Assembly: GCA_030628225.1 (NCBI GenBank)
Contig: DAOVRJ010000031.1
Coordinates: forward strand, 1-14,927
Direction: 5' to 3'
DNA: 14,927 nt
DNA from: Candidatus Zixiibacteriota bacterium
GTDB lineage: Bacteria; SM23-81
Within the stretch, counting starts at the first letter, position 1, and each line of letters starts with the position of its first letter. Under the pieces are notes generated by a model. The model searched no databases. It was not told the DNA's origin and worked only from the letters and a program-made list of their open reading frames with translations. This document shows, in pieces, positions 1 through 6,817 of the stretch. Position numbers and translations under genes: made by a program.

Positions 1-996
1 CAGGGTGTCGCCGTTGGCCCAGGTTGAGTCGGGATAGCGGGTGGCGTCGGGCTGGACGAGATCGGTGATATCCTGCTTGGCGGAGAAATCCCAGGTGACC
101 CCATCGTCCGACTCGACCAAAGTGATGCCGTTGTTCAACTGGGAGACTAAAAGGCCGGCATAGGGCCCCAGGTTCATCACGTCGAAGTAGGACTTGGTGT
201 AGGCGATGCCCACTTTGTTGGAGACGGGCGAGGCGGCACACATCTGCGAGATGCTGACGATGGTATCTACCACCGTAAAGGGGGTGTAAGTACTGCCGCC
301 GTCTTCGGATCGAGAGTAGCCGATCCGCTGCCAGACTTCACCCCTGGCCTCACAGGAGACGACGTGAATGTAATTCTGATGGCAAACGGTCATATGTGGC
401 CAGATCGTGTCCTCCCAGCCGGAGAGGCTGGGGATATCGGTCACTTGAAAAGCCCCGAAGCCCTCGATGAAGTCATAGGCCACCGCACTCGTGGTAGGGG
501 TGCCCTGATGGAAAGTAATGACGGCTTCTCCGCCGCCCAGATTCGAAAGAGTGGTGTACCCGGCGCGTGTGCTCAAGTCTACCTGATAGCCCACATCCGG
601 CCAGGCCAGGGCACCGGTGGAGGGATCAAAGTAATTATAGTAGACATGTCGGTTGACGGCATTAAGCTCCAGAGCATTCATCCAGCAAAAGTGAACGCCA
701 CCGCTTCCACTGGAAGCCAGGGCGACCATTTTGCTGATGGTCCCGTTGTGCTGGTAATCATACCAGGTGGTGCCCAGCAGGAAGGTTTCTCCCAGCGGGT
801 CTGTCTTGTGTTCGGCAGATTCAGAGTAAGGGGTGCCGCTGGTAGCCTGTGGCAGCTGCGTATTGGGCCCGATAAAGGGGCTGGCCAGTTCAAGTTCCGG
901 GTGCTGGTATATGGTCACCGTGGCCAGGGAAGAGCCGCACATGGCCAGCATCAAAACACACGACAACAGGAAAACGAACAGATCTTTTCTTTGCAT
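1..996 (-). CDS. Secreted Asp-box (BNR/sialidase-like) repeat protein, 3' end missing
   Basis: This reading frame is open from an ATG at 996 to the left edge, giving 332 residues with no stop, so the C-terminus lies outside the window. A strong Shine-Dalgarno sequence (AGGAGG) stands about 7 bases before the ATG. The N-terminus is a signal peptide: a basic start, a hydrophobic stretch at residues 6-19, and a likely cleavage after SSLA at about residue 25. Cys20 follows LAM, which is a poor lipobox. Two Asp-box-like motifs are visible: S-E-D-G-G-S-T-Y at 230-237 and S-D-D-G-V-T-W at 296-302. Such motifs mark beta-propeller blades in sialidase-like and BNR-repeat exported proteins. No catalytic residues can be assigned, so the substrate is unknown. 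It is transcribed divergently from the protease gene. A type IX-style C-terminal tail would be plausible beyond the edge, but that is a guess. Confidence 0.8.
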   Translation of the reverse strand, partial: MQRKDLFVFLLSCVLMLAMCGSSLATVTIYQHPELELASPFIGPNTQLPQATSGTPYSESAEHKTDPLGETFLLGTTWYDYQHNGTISKMVALASSGSGGVHFCWMNALELNAVNRHVYYNYFDPSTGALAWPDVGYQVDLSTRAGYTTLSNLGGGEAVITFHQGTPTTSAVAYDFIEGFGAFQVTDIPSLSGWEDTIWPHMTVCHQNYIHVVSCEARGEVWQRIGYSRSEDGGSTYTPFTVVDTIVSISQMCAASPVSNKVGIAYTKSYFDVMNLGPYAGLLVSQLNNGITLVESDDGVTWDFSAKQDITDLVQPDATRYPDSTWANGDTL

Positions 997-1172
997 GATC
1001 TTACCTCCTAAGAATGAATTCGGCCGGCGCGATTTGCCAGAAATAACCCCTGGCCTGAAACCACAAATTCCTGTTGGTGCATCACCCCTTTCTTTAAGAA
1101 TTTACCTGAAAAGAACCCGTGTCGTTTGTGTACAAAGAAATACCCCTTGGTAGATCAAGAGAACGACAAAGC

Positions 1173-1201
1173 AAAATACCAAAAAGGCAGTTGAATGTCA
1201 A
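1173..1201 (-). promoter_or_regulatory. Sigma70-type promoter for the Asp-box protein gene
   Basis: Read on the minus strand, TTGACA (1201-1196) is followed by exactly 17 bases and TATTTT (1178-1173), with a TGG extension just before the -10. The predicted start is near 1166, leaving a leader of about 170 bases. The -35 is a perfect consensus match and the -10 matches at 4 of 6 positions. Confidence 0.6.
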
Positions 1202-1306
1202 TAAAAAAATTCAGGTTGCCGAATACCTGGGTTAAATTGTAGGCGATGTTCGCCTCGGCCCCTCACCAATGGCCGGGAAGCTCAGAGTTCATCTGCTAAA
1301 AAAAGC

Positions 1307-1335
1307 TTGACATCTACTGGGATTTTTTGTACAAT
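1307..1335 (+). promoter_or_regulatory. Sigma70-type promoter for the subtilase gene
   Basis: TTGACA (1307-1312), a 17-base spacer and TACAAT (1330-1335) give a near-consensus promoter. Transcription should begin near 1342, leaving a 5' leader of about 140 bases before the protease ATG. That leader is long enough to hold the structures described at 1367-1450. Confidence 0.75.
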
Positions 1336-1422
1336 AAAAAACTTAAGAATCCGTTGCTGTTCGCTGGGAGAAGGAGCATTTCCTGAGTGAGGTTTTGGTC
1401 TTATTCCTTCCCCAGATGATCG

Positions 1423-1450
1423 AACCTTCAGGAACCTGAGGGGTTTTTTT
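1423..1450 (+). terminator. Intrinsic terminator in the protease leader (candidate attenuator)
   Basis: CCTTCAG (1425-1431) pairs with CTGAGGG (1436-1442), a 7-bp stem with one G-U pair around a GAAC loop. Seven T residues follow at 1444-1450. It lies between the promoter and the protease start, about 32 bases before the ATG, so it would limit read-through into the gene. An upstream TTCCTGA (1380-1386) is a perfect complement of TCAGGAA (1428-1434) and would break the terminator stem if it paired. The structure is seen in the sequence; regulation is inferred. Confidence 0.5.
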
Positions 1451-1482
1451 CAAAGGCAGGATTTTCAAAGGGGGGAGAAATA

Positions 1483-4203
1483 ATGTTGGTGTTGTCCAAG
1501 ACGTTATGCAGGATCGTGTGTTGCGCTATCGCTGTCATTTTGTTGTCAGCAACTGTGTCTCTGGCGTTTCTGCCGCGACATGAGCCGGGTCAGATCATTG
1601 TCAAATTCGCCCCGGAAATTGACAAGGTGGATGCTCAGCAGGGGGAGGGATTTATCTGTGTGGGTATCGTCTCTCTGGATCAGAGAATGGAACGGTACGG
1701 GGTCACCCAGATTGGTCAGATTTTTCCCCATAAGAAGTCGGAGTTGGGCGCCATATATCAGTTCGATTTTGATCAGCGATACGATGCCATGGACGTGGCC
1801 ATGGACTTTGCCGGGGATAAGCATCTGTTATATGCTGAGCCGCGGTATATTCAGCAACTATGGGAGGAGCCGGATGACGAGTTCTATATAAGCGGTGTGC
1901 AGTGGTATATAAACTTAGTGCATAGCCCCCAGGCATGGGACATCTCCCATGGAGACAGCTCGGTAATCATCTCCATTGTGGACACTGGTGTGGATTGGAA
2001 TCACCCTGATCTTTATGGTAACATCTGGATCAGCCCCGGGGAGGACATAAACGGAGATGGACGGATTACCGGCATCGATGTTAACGGCATCGACGATGAC
2101 GAGAACGGATATATCGATGATTTCTTTGGCTGGGATTTCGGCAGCTCAGCTTCCGGCCTTGGAGATAACGATCCCACCGAGTGGGCGCCCATTCACGGCA
2201 CCCACTGTGCCGGGATCGCCGCGGCGGTGACGAACAACGGAGTGGGTGTGGCCGGCATGGCCTGGAACTGTTCCCTTATGCCGGTAAAGGCCACCCGCGA
2301 TGGACAGGAAGGCATTCGCTATGGCTATGAGGGGATTCAATACGCCGCCGACAATGGAGCTGATATCATCAGCCTCAGCTGGGGTCACTATGGCGGTTCT
2401 CCCAGCCAGTTCGAGCAGGAGATCATCGACAGCGCCAATGCCAAGGGTGTTATCATTCTCTCCTCTGCCGGAAATGATCCAGGGACCACGCCCCCGGATA
2501 CCTGTCCGCTATCGTATCCCCCTTGGTACAATCATGTGACCGCCGTGGCCGCCACGGACATCAACGACAAGGCCACGAGCTGGACCTTTTACGGAAGCTG
2601 GGTGGATGTGGCCGCTCCCGGCCAGGGCATCTACAACACCTGGTACGATGACAGCTACGCCATGCTCAGCGGCACGAGCATGTCCTGTCCTCTGGTGGCC
2701 GGGATTGCCGGCCTGCTCAAAACGATAGACCCGGAAATGACCAGCGATGAGTTCGAGGCCAAGATGTTGCACACCTCCGATGATATCTATTCTCTCAATC
2801 CCGCGTATGAGGGGTTCTTGGGTGGGGGGCGAGTGAATGCCTATGCGGCGTTGTTGAGCATGACCGAGCCATGTCTGGCGCTCGATCAGCAGACGATCAT
2901 CGACGATGCCGGGGGCAACGGGGACGGCCGGGCCGATCCCGGCGAGACGGTGAATTGGATCGTCACTCTGAGCAACAGGCCCACCTGGCAGGTGGCCCAG
3001 AATGTGGGCGTGAAGGTGTCCACCTCAGACCCTACCATCTCCTTTGTGACTGATTCCGTAGGATTTGGAGATATCGGTCCGGGAACCAGCGCCGATAATT
3101 CCGCCAGTCCCTTCCAGTTTACGGTGGCCTCCGCGGCCCGGGACAGTGGGGCTCATTGGGCGACCTTTTGCTTTCAGGTGCAGGCCGGCGATGGGGCGTA
3201 TGTCATAACGGACAGCATAGATATGATGATCGGCCGGCCGGATGTTTTGGTGGTGGACGACGACGGTGGCGATGACTTGGAGGAGGTGTACCAGGCTGAT
3301 CTAAGGGATATCGATGTGGTTTACGATACCTGGACTGTTGCTAAGAACGGCAAGATCAGCGCCGAGGAGCTTCTTCGCTATCATGCGGCGATCTGGCTGA
3401 CGGGTGCTGAGGCGGAGAGCACTCTGACGGTGGAAGATCAGGATTGTCTGGCCGCCTTTTTGGATGCCGGCAACAGCCTTTTTCTCACGGGTCAGAACAT
3501 CGGCGATGAGATTGGCGATGGCACTTTCTTCAGCGACTATCTACATGTTTCCCATGTGACCGATACTATAAACCTGTCTGCGCCATATCTGGATGGGGTA
3601 GAGGGCGATACGCTCACCAATGGAACCACCTTGTTTCTTCTGGGGGCCGAGCCGCAGAACTCCCCCAGCGGCGTACAGCCCATTGGAGGGGCGATCGAAA
3701 TCTACACCTATCGGGATAACCCTGAAGGACCCGTGGCCGCTACCCGGTATGAGTCATCCAAAGGATACAAGGTGGTCTATTTTGCCTTTGGATATGAGGG
3801 GATTTTGGGGACCGGTGGCTACACTGTTCCCCAGAAGGTGTTGAGGAATATCATGGAGTGGTTTAAGGTGCAGACTGCGGTGGACCAGGACCAGGTCATC
3901 GCCGAGGGGCTTCCCCTGCACTATGCGCTTTCCCAGAATTATCCGAATCCGTTTAATGCCGGGACGGCCATCACCTATTATCTGCCCGGCGGGGCTGGCC
4001 GTCATCAGACCACCCTGCGTATCTATAACATCCTGGGGCAGGAGGTGCGGACCCTGGTCAACGAAGTTCAGGGTCCCGGAGTTTATACAGTTCGCTGGGA
4101 TGGTCGTGATCTCTCTGGAGAGGAGGTCTCCGCCGCCGTTTATTTCTGCCGGCTGGAGTCCGCAGATTTTTCCCGGACAAAGAAGTTGGTGCTTTTAAGA
4201 TAA
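1483..4203 (+). CDS. Secreted subtilisin-family (S8) serine protease with FlgD-like/type IX-style C-terminal module
   Basis: This 906-residue precursor should be an exported serine endopeptidase. Residues 1-28 form a signal peptide ending SLA. Residues 35-125 resemble a subtilase propeptide (PGQIIVKF start). The catalytic domain spans about 135-460 with Asp167 (IVDTG), His238 (HGTHCAG), oxyanion Asn331 (SSAGN) and Ser399 (SGTSMSCP), so all key residues are present. An Asp/Asn/Gly-rich insertion at 187-213 between Asp and His may bind calcium. Residues 465-580 look like an Ig-like module. Residues 587-795 begin VLVVDDDGG and resemble the glutamine-amidotransferase-like accessory domain of exported FCB-group proteases. 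Residues 815-906 begin LSQNYPNPFN and match the FlgD-like/type IX-style sorting module. A GGAG Shine-Dalgarno sequence lies 5 bases before the ATG. It appears monocistronic, behind its own promoter and leader. The protein substrate is unknown. Confidence 0.93.
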   Translation: MLVLSKTLCRIVCCAIAVILLSATVSLAFLPRHEPGQIIVKFAPEIDKVDAQQGEGFICVGIVSLDQRMERYGVTQIGQIFPHKKSELGAIYQFDFDQRYDAMDVAMDFAGDKHLLYAEPRYIQQLWEEPDDEFYISGVQWYINLVHSPQAWDISHGDSSVIISIVDTGVDWNHPDLYGNIWISPGEDINGDGRITGIDVNGIDDDENGYIDDFFGWDFGSSASGLGDNDPTEWAPIHGTHCAGIAAAVTNNGVGVAGMAWNCSLMPVKATRDGQEGIRYGYEGIQYAADNGADIISLSWGHYGGSPSQFEQEIIDSANAKGVIILSSAGNDPGTTPPDTCPLSYPPWYNHVTAVAATDINDKATSWTFYGSWVDVAAPGQGIYNTWYDDSYAMLSGTSMSCPLVAGIAGLLKTIDPEMTSDEFEAKMLHTSDDIYSLNPAYEGFLGGGRVNAYAALLSMTEPCLALDQQTIIDDAGGNGDGRADPGETVNWIVTLSNRPTWQVAQNVGVKVSTSDPTISFVTDSVGFGDIGPGTSADNSASPFQFTVASAARDSGAHWATFCFQVQAGDGAYVITDSIDMMIGRPDVLVVDDDGGDDLEEVYQADLRDIDVVYDTWTVAKNGKISAEELLRYHAAIWLTGAEAESTLTVEDQDCLAAFLDAGNSLFLTGQNIGDEIGDGTFFSDYLHVSHVTDTINLSAPYLDGVEGDTLTNGTTLFLLGAEPQNSPSGVQPIGGAIEIYTYRDNPEGPVAATRYESSKGYKVVYFAFGYEGILGTGGYTVPQKVLRNIMEWFKVQTAVDQDQVIAEGLPLHYALSQNYPNPFNAGTAITYYLPGGAGRHQTTLRIYNILGQEVRTLVNEVQGPGVYTVRWDGRDLSGEEVSAAVYFCRLESADFSRTKKLVLLR

Positions 4204-4229
4204 AATGCAAGAAGAAAAAAACTGCCAGG

Positions 4230-4264
4230 AACCTCGTTAGGGTAAGTTTATCAATAGGTTTTTT
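4230..4264 (+). terminator. Weak intrinsic terminator candidate after the protease gene
   Basis: AACCT (4230-4234) can pair with AGGTT (4256-4260) around a 21-base loop, and the T run continues to 4264. It lies 27 bases after the protease stop codon. The stem is short and the loop long, so this is only suggestive. I see no better terminator in the gap. Confidence 0.3.
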
Positions 4265-4386
4265 GTGGATCTCTCCAGCCCTTCGAGCAAGTGTTAAGAC
4301 GTGTTTGCTGTCCACCGGCCGGACCACAAATATCGCAAGAATGTGAGATGCTGGCCTTTTCGCTCTTTACCGGCTAATCTAAAAAA

Positions 4387-4418
4387 CACTTGACAAGAAC
4401 GCCAAGTGATGTTATTTT
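4387..4418 (+). promoter_or_regulatory. Promoter of the exbB-exbD-exbD-tonB operon with overlapping dyad
   Basis: TTGACA (4390-4395), a 17-base spacer and TATTTT (4413-4418) with an extended TGT before the -10 form a good promoter. A perfect inverted repeat, CACTTG (4387-4392) and CAAGTG (4403-4408), covers the -35 box and half of the spacer. A protein bound there would block RNA polymerase. The promoter is well supported; the operator role is inferred. Confidence 0.65.
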
Positions 4419-4485
4419 GCAGTGAAAATTAGAGTTGTATCGAAAAGAGCATATTCTCTGGCCGGGGGTTTTTATGAAAAATGTG

Positions 4486-4505
4486 GCACCTTCTTGAGAA
4501 GGTGC
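4486..4505 (+). other. Perfect 8-bp hairpin in the exb operon leader
   Basis: GCACCTTC (4486-4493) pairs fully with GAAGGTGC (4498-4505) around a TTGA loop. The following bases, GTCGTTGTT, are too mixed for a classic terminator U-tract. It sits 60 bases before the exbB start, within the predicted transcript. It could stabilise the mRNA or cause pausing. Confidence 0.5.
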
Positions 4506-4565
4506 GTCGTTGTTATGAAGCAAAAATAACTGTCTGTTCACCCCGTCGAAGGGAGGGTCGGTTAC

Positions 4566-5204
4566 ATGGTTGAGCTGTTTATCAAAGGTGGCCCTTTCAT
4601 GTGGCCGTTGCTGTTCGCGCTTATTGTAGGTATCGCGATGGCCTTCGTGAAATTTTGGGCCCTCACCAAGGCCTCCATAAACACCCGCAAGTTTTTGGCC
4701 AAAATCAAGGGAGCTTTGAGCACCGGCGGTATTGGCGCGGCCACGGAGATTTGTGTCAACACCCGTGGTCCGGTGGCTTCCATTTTTCACGCCGGACTTC
4801 TGCGCGCTGGCCGGGGGGTTGAATATGTGGAAAAAGCCATCGAGAGTGCCGCAACCATCGAGATGGCTTTTCTGGAGAGGGGAATGGTCTGGCTGGCCAC
4901 AGTGGCGAATATTGCCCCTATGTTGGGATTTTTAGGAACAGTGAGCGGCATGATCAAGGCGTTCACGGCCATCGCACTGGCGGGAGACATAGAGCCTTCC
5001 TTGGTGGCATCGGGAATTTCCGAGGCATTGATCACCACCGCTACCGGGTTGGCCATCGCCATCCCCATTCAGGCCCTGCATAACTTTTTCGTTTCCCGGA
5101 TCGATAGACTCATCATCGAGATGGAGGAAACCTCCTCCGATCTGGTGGATACCCTGACCGAGATCGAGCAGCAGGCGGGGGCCCCGGCTGCAGCAAGGAG
5201 CTGA
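4566..5204 (+). CDS. exbB: ExbB/TolQ/MotA-family proton channel subunit
   Basis: The 212-residue protein is an inner-membrane subunit that, with ExbD, would use the proton-motive force to energise TonB. It shows three membrane segments at about 11-31, 107-133 and 148-176. The last two carry the family's conserved pattern: NIAPMLGFLGTVSGMI (115-130) and ISEALITTATGLAIAIP (151-167). A cytoplasmic region of about 75 residues separates segments 1 and 2, as in ExbB. The length is slightly below that of E. coli ExbB. AGGGAGG lies 8 bases before the ATG. It is the first gene of a four-gene operon, and the next gene starts 5 bases after its stop. The adjacent exbD and tonB genes favour ExbB over TolQ or MotA. 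Confidence 0.93.
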   Translation: MVELFIKGGPFMWPLLFALIVGIAMAFVKFWALTKASINTRKFLAKIKGALSTGGIGAATEICVNTRGPVASIFHAGLLRAGRGVEYVEKAIESAATIEMAFLERGMVWLATVANIAPMLGFLGTVSGMIKAFTAIALAGDIEPSLVASGISEALITTATGLAIAIPIQALHNFFVSRIDRLIIEMEETSSDLVDTLTEIEQQAGAPAAARS

Positions 5205-5209
5205 GGCTC

Positions 5210-5608
5210 ATGAACTTAAAGAGAAGAATCAGGGCTAGCGAAGAGATTCCCACCTGCTCCATGGCCGATATTGCTTTTTTGCTGATCATTTTTTTTCTGG
5301 TGACCACGACAATGAGCATGGATCGAGGTCTGGGATTACAATTGCCTGCTCTGGGACAGGGCAAAAAGGTTCCCAAAAAGAACCTCTGCCACATCTGGAT
5401 CAACGCTTCCAACGATGTGGCCATTGGGGGTGAGGTGATCCCCATAGGGGAGATCGAGAACATCATTCGCCAAAAACTGGAGGAGAATTCACGCCTCATC
5501 ATCTCGGTCAAGACGGACAGAGAAGCGAAATACAAGACGATGATCGATGTTTTAGATGAGCTGAAGTTGGCGGAGGCCCCGCGCATCTCGTTGGCCTCTC
5601 CAGATTAG
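5210..5608 (+). CDS. exbD: ExbD/TolR-family protein, first copy
   Basis: The 132-residue protein has a short cytoplasmic N-terminus, one membrane helix at about 18-35, and a periplasmic domain. It contains PTCSMADIAFLLIIFFLVTT (15-34), where Asp20 corresponds to the proton-translocating aspartate of ExbD. The periplasmic part (50-132) has the usual ExbD fold pattern, including NLCHIW and an IISVKTD strand. It would work with ExbB to drive TonB. AAGGAG lies 9 bases before the ATG, inside the end of exbB. It is closely related to the following gene: both have a PT.SMADIAFLL motif and NLCHIW. The two are paralogues rather than parts of a broken gene, because each is full-length. Confidence 0.93.
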   Translation: MNLKRRIRASEEIPTCSMADIAFLLIIFFLVTTTMSMDRGLGLQLPALGQGKKVPKKNLCHIWINASNDVAIGGEVIPIGEIENIIRQKLEENSRLIISVKTDREAKYKTMIDVLDELKLAEAPRISLASPD

Positions 5609-5627
5609 TTCTCTTCGGGGGGTTTCG

Positions 5628-6038
5628 ATGAAAGTCTCTCGCAAATCGAAAATTGGATCAGTTATTCCCACAGCCTCTATGGCAGATATTGCTTTTCTGC
5701 TGTTGGTCTTCTTCATGGTGACCACCGTTTTCAGGATATATCGCGGTCTGGATGTGTTCCTGCCGTGCGCCGAGGCCACCCAGAAGATCGAGACCAAGAG
5801 GAATCTCTGTCACATTTGGGTGGACACCAAAGGGCAGATCTCCATCGATGATATGCTGGTGGAGGTGCCCCTGGTTTACCCCGTGGTGCTGGAGAAGTTA
5901 CGCGATAACCCCAGGATCATCATCTCGTTTAAAGCGGATAGAAACGCAAGATATGGGATCTTGGCCAATGTGATGGAGGAGCTGAAACGGGCTCAGGCGC
6001 TGCGCATCAATTTCTCTACCGATCGAGAAACTCTGTGA
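5628..6038 (+). CDS. exbD: ExbD/TolR-family protein, second copy
   Basis: The 136-residue protein repeats the architecture of its upstream neighbour: a basic N-terminus, a membrane helix at about 18-36 with Asp20 in PTASMADIAFLLLVFF (14-29), and a periplasmic domain with NLCHIWVD and an IISFKAD strand. Both ExbD copies keep the aspartate, so neither looks degenerate. Outside the helix and the central strands they have diverged, especially at the C-terminus, which suggests different partners. The gene starts 19 bases after the first copy ends, and tonB starts 11 bases after it ends. ExbD works as a dimer inside the ExbB pentamer, so a heterodimer is possible (inference). Confidence 0.93.
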   Translation: MKVSRKSKIGSVIPTASMADIAFLLLVFFMVTTVFRIYRGLDVFLPCAEATQKIETKRNLCHIWVDTKGQISIDDMLVEVPLVYPVVLEKLRDNPRIIISFKADRNARYGILANVMEELKRAQALRINFSTDRETL

Positions 6039-6049
6039 GGTGAGAGACT

Positions 6050-6673
6050 ATGGTTCATAAGAATCCCAGAGTGGATCTGAGAGGTCAGTACAAGGGGGTC
6101 TTCGAAAAAGCACTGATCCTCTCGTTGGCTATCCATTTGTTCATCTTCCTTACATATACTGAGGTAGAAGTCAAACCTTATGAGACGATAGCCAAGCAGG
6201 TAGTCGTTGAAGTTCAGGATATCCCCGAGACCCAGCAGCTGAAGAAACTCCCGCCGCCCCCAAGGCCGGCCGTGCCCATTGAATCCGAGAGCGAGGATCT
6301 TCCCGAAGATGTGACCATCGAGACCACAGACCTGCGCGTGGATGTTGCACCACCACCGCCACCGCCACCCATGGCAGATGAGTTTGTGGCTTATGATACA
6401 CCTCCCAAGCTAATCAGGCTGGTTAAGCCAAAATATCCGGATATTGCCAGGAAGGCAGGAATTGAGGGGATGGTCATCCTGAAGATCTTGGTGGACGTGG
6501 ATGGCAAAGTGATCGACGCTCGTGTTTTGAAGTCTCTGGGCAACGTCGGTTGCGATGAGGCGGCCGTTAAAGCGGCCAAAAAGTGTTTATTTGAGCCGGC
6601 TCTGCAGCGCGATAAACCTGTGAAGGTGTGGGTAAGCTATCCGGTGAGGTTTATTCTTAAAGATGCCCAATAG
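6050..6673 (+). CDS. tonB: TonB-family energy transducer
   Basis: The 207-residue protein links ExbB/ExbD to outer-membrane receptors. Residues 20-37 form the N-terminal anchor. It contains Ser25 and His29 with the same four-residue spacing as the functional Ser16/His20 of E. coli TonB. A proline-rich periplasmic spacer follows, with PPPPRP (68-73) and seven consecutive prolines at 101-107. The C-terminal TonB domain covers about 118-204: KPKYPDIARKAGIEGMV (126-142), a LVDVDGKV strand (147-154), an EAAVKAAKK helix, and the VWVSYPVRF end. GAGGTGA stands ahead of the ATG. It is the last gene of the operon, with a strong terminator 27 bases downstream. No TonB-dependent receptor is encoded in the window, so the transported substrate cannot be named. 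Confidence 0.95.
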   Translation: MVHKNPRVDLRGQYKGVFEKALILSLAIHLFIFLTYTEVEVKPYETIAKQVVVEVQDIPETQQLKKLPPPPRPAVPIESESEDLPEDVTIETTDLRVDVAPPPPPPPMADEFVAYDTPPKLIRLVKPKYPDIARKAGIEGMVILKILVDVDGKVIDARVLKSLGNVGCDEAAVKAAKKCLFEPALQRDKPVKVWVSYPVRFILKDAQ

Positions 6674-6699
6674 GGGATGGAATATAACAGATATCTTCC

Positions 6700-6735
6700 G
6701 AAAAAGGCAGTGGTGATCACCCTGCCTTTTTCTTT
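6700..6735 (+). terminator. Strong intrinsic terminator ending the exb-tonB operon
   Basis: GAAAAAGGCAG (6700-6710) pairs perfectly with CTGCCTTTTTC (6722-6732). Within the loop, GGT and ACC add three more pairs around GATC, with T6711 bulged. The 3' arm supplies the T run, and A-rich sequence flanks the 5' side, so it may act on both strands. It starts 27 bases after the tonB stop. Confidence 0.9.
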
Positions 6736-6817
6736 ATGAAAAAACTGAAACTTTGGTGTATTCTTAACGTTTAACATAAGTAAGCATTTTTTTGATCATA
6801 AATTGCGGAGGTTCCAG

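Larger units (their letters stand above)
997..1482. other. Divergent intergenic region, 486 bases, non-coding
   Basis: This gap separates the minus-strand Asp-box gene from the plus-strand protease gene. It holds back-to-back promoters (-35 boxes at 1196-1201 and 1307-1312). Between them are a CAGGT/ACCTG dyad (1212-1216 and 1225-1229, 8-base spacer) and a small GGCG/CGCC hairpin at 1242-1254. The dyad is a possible operator but is too short to be convincing. The protease side carries a leader with an intrinsic-terminator structure. I see no credible protein-coding gene, tRNA or recognisable riboswitch class here. Confidence 0.7.
4204..4565. other. Intergenic region, 362 bases, non-coding
   Basis: The stretch lies between the protease stop and exbB. 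It contains a weak terminator candidate just after the protease, a good sigma70-type promoter at 4390-4418 overlapped by a dyad, and an exb-operon leader of about 140 bases with a perfect hairpin at 4486-4505. No convincing gene is present. A seven-codon ATG frame at 4474-4497 is noted among the findings. Confidence 0.7.

Noticed and set aside
364-1011. Plus-strand open frame of 215 codons at the left end
   Set aside because: It lies antisense to the Asp-box gene, which has a strong Shine-Dalgarno sequence, a signal peptide, Asp-box motifs and a promoter. The plus-strand product has no recognisable domain.
1366-1450. TPP-like riboswitch suggested by CCTGAG and GAACCTGA
   Set aside because: The order and spacing of the conserved TPP elements are not met, and GAACCTGA is simply the loop and 3' arm of the terminator hairpin. 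No other known riboswitch consensus fits.
4486-4505. Leader hairpin as an intrinsic terminator
   Set aside because: The stem is perfect, but the bases after it are not a T run on the plus strand, and no minus-strand gene reads toward it.
5210-6038. The two exbD genes as one gene split by a frameshift
   Set aside because: Each has its own start, membrane helix with Asp20, full periplasmic domain and stop, so they are complete tandem paralogues.
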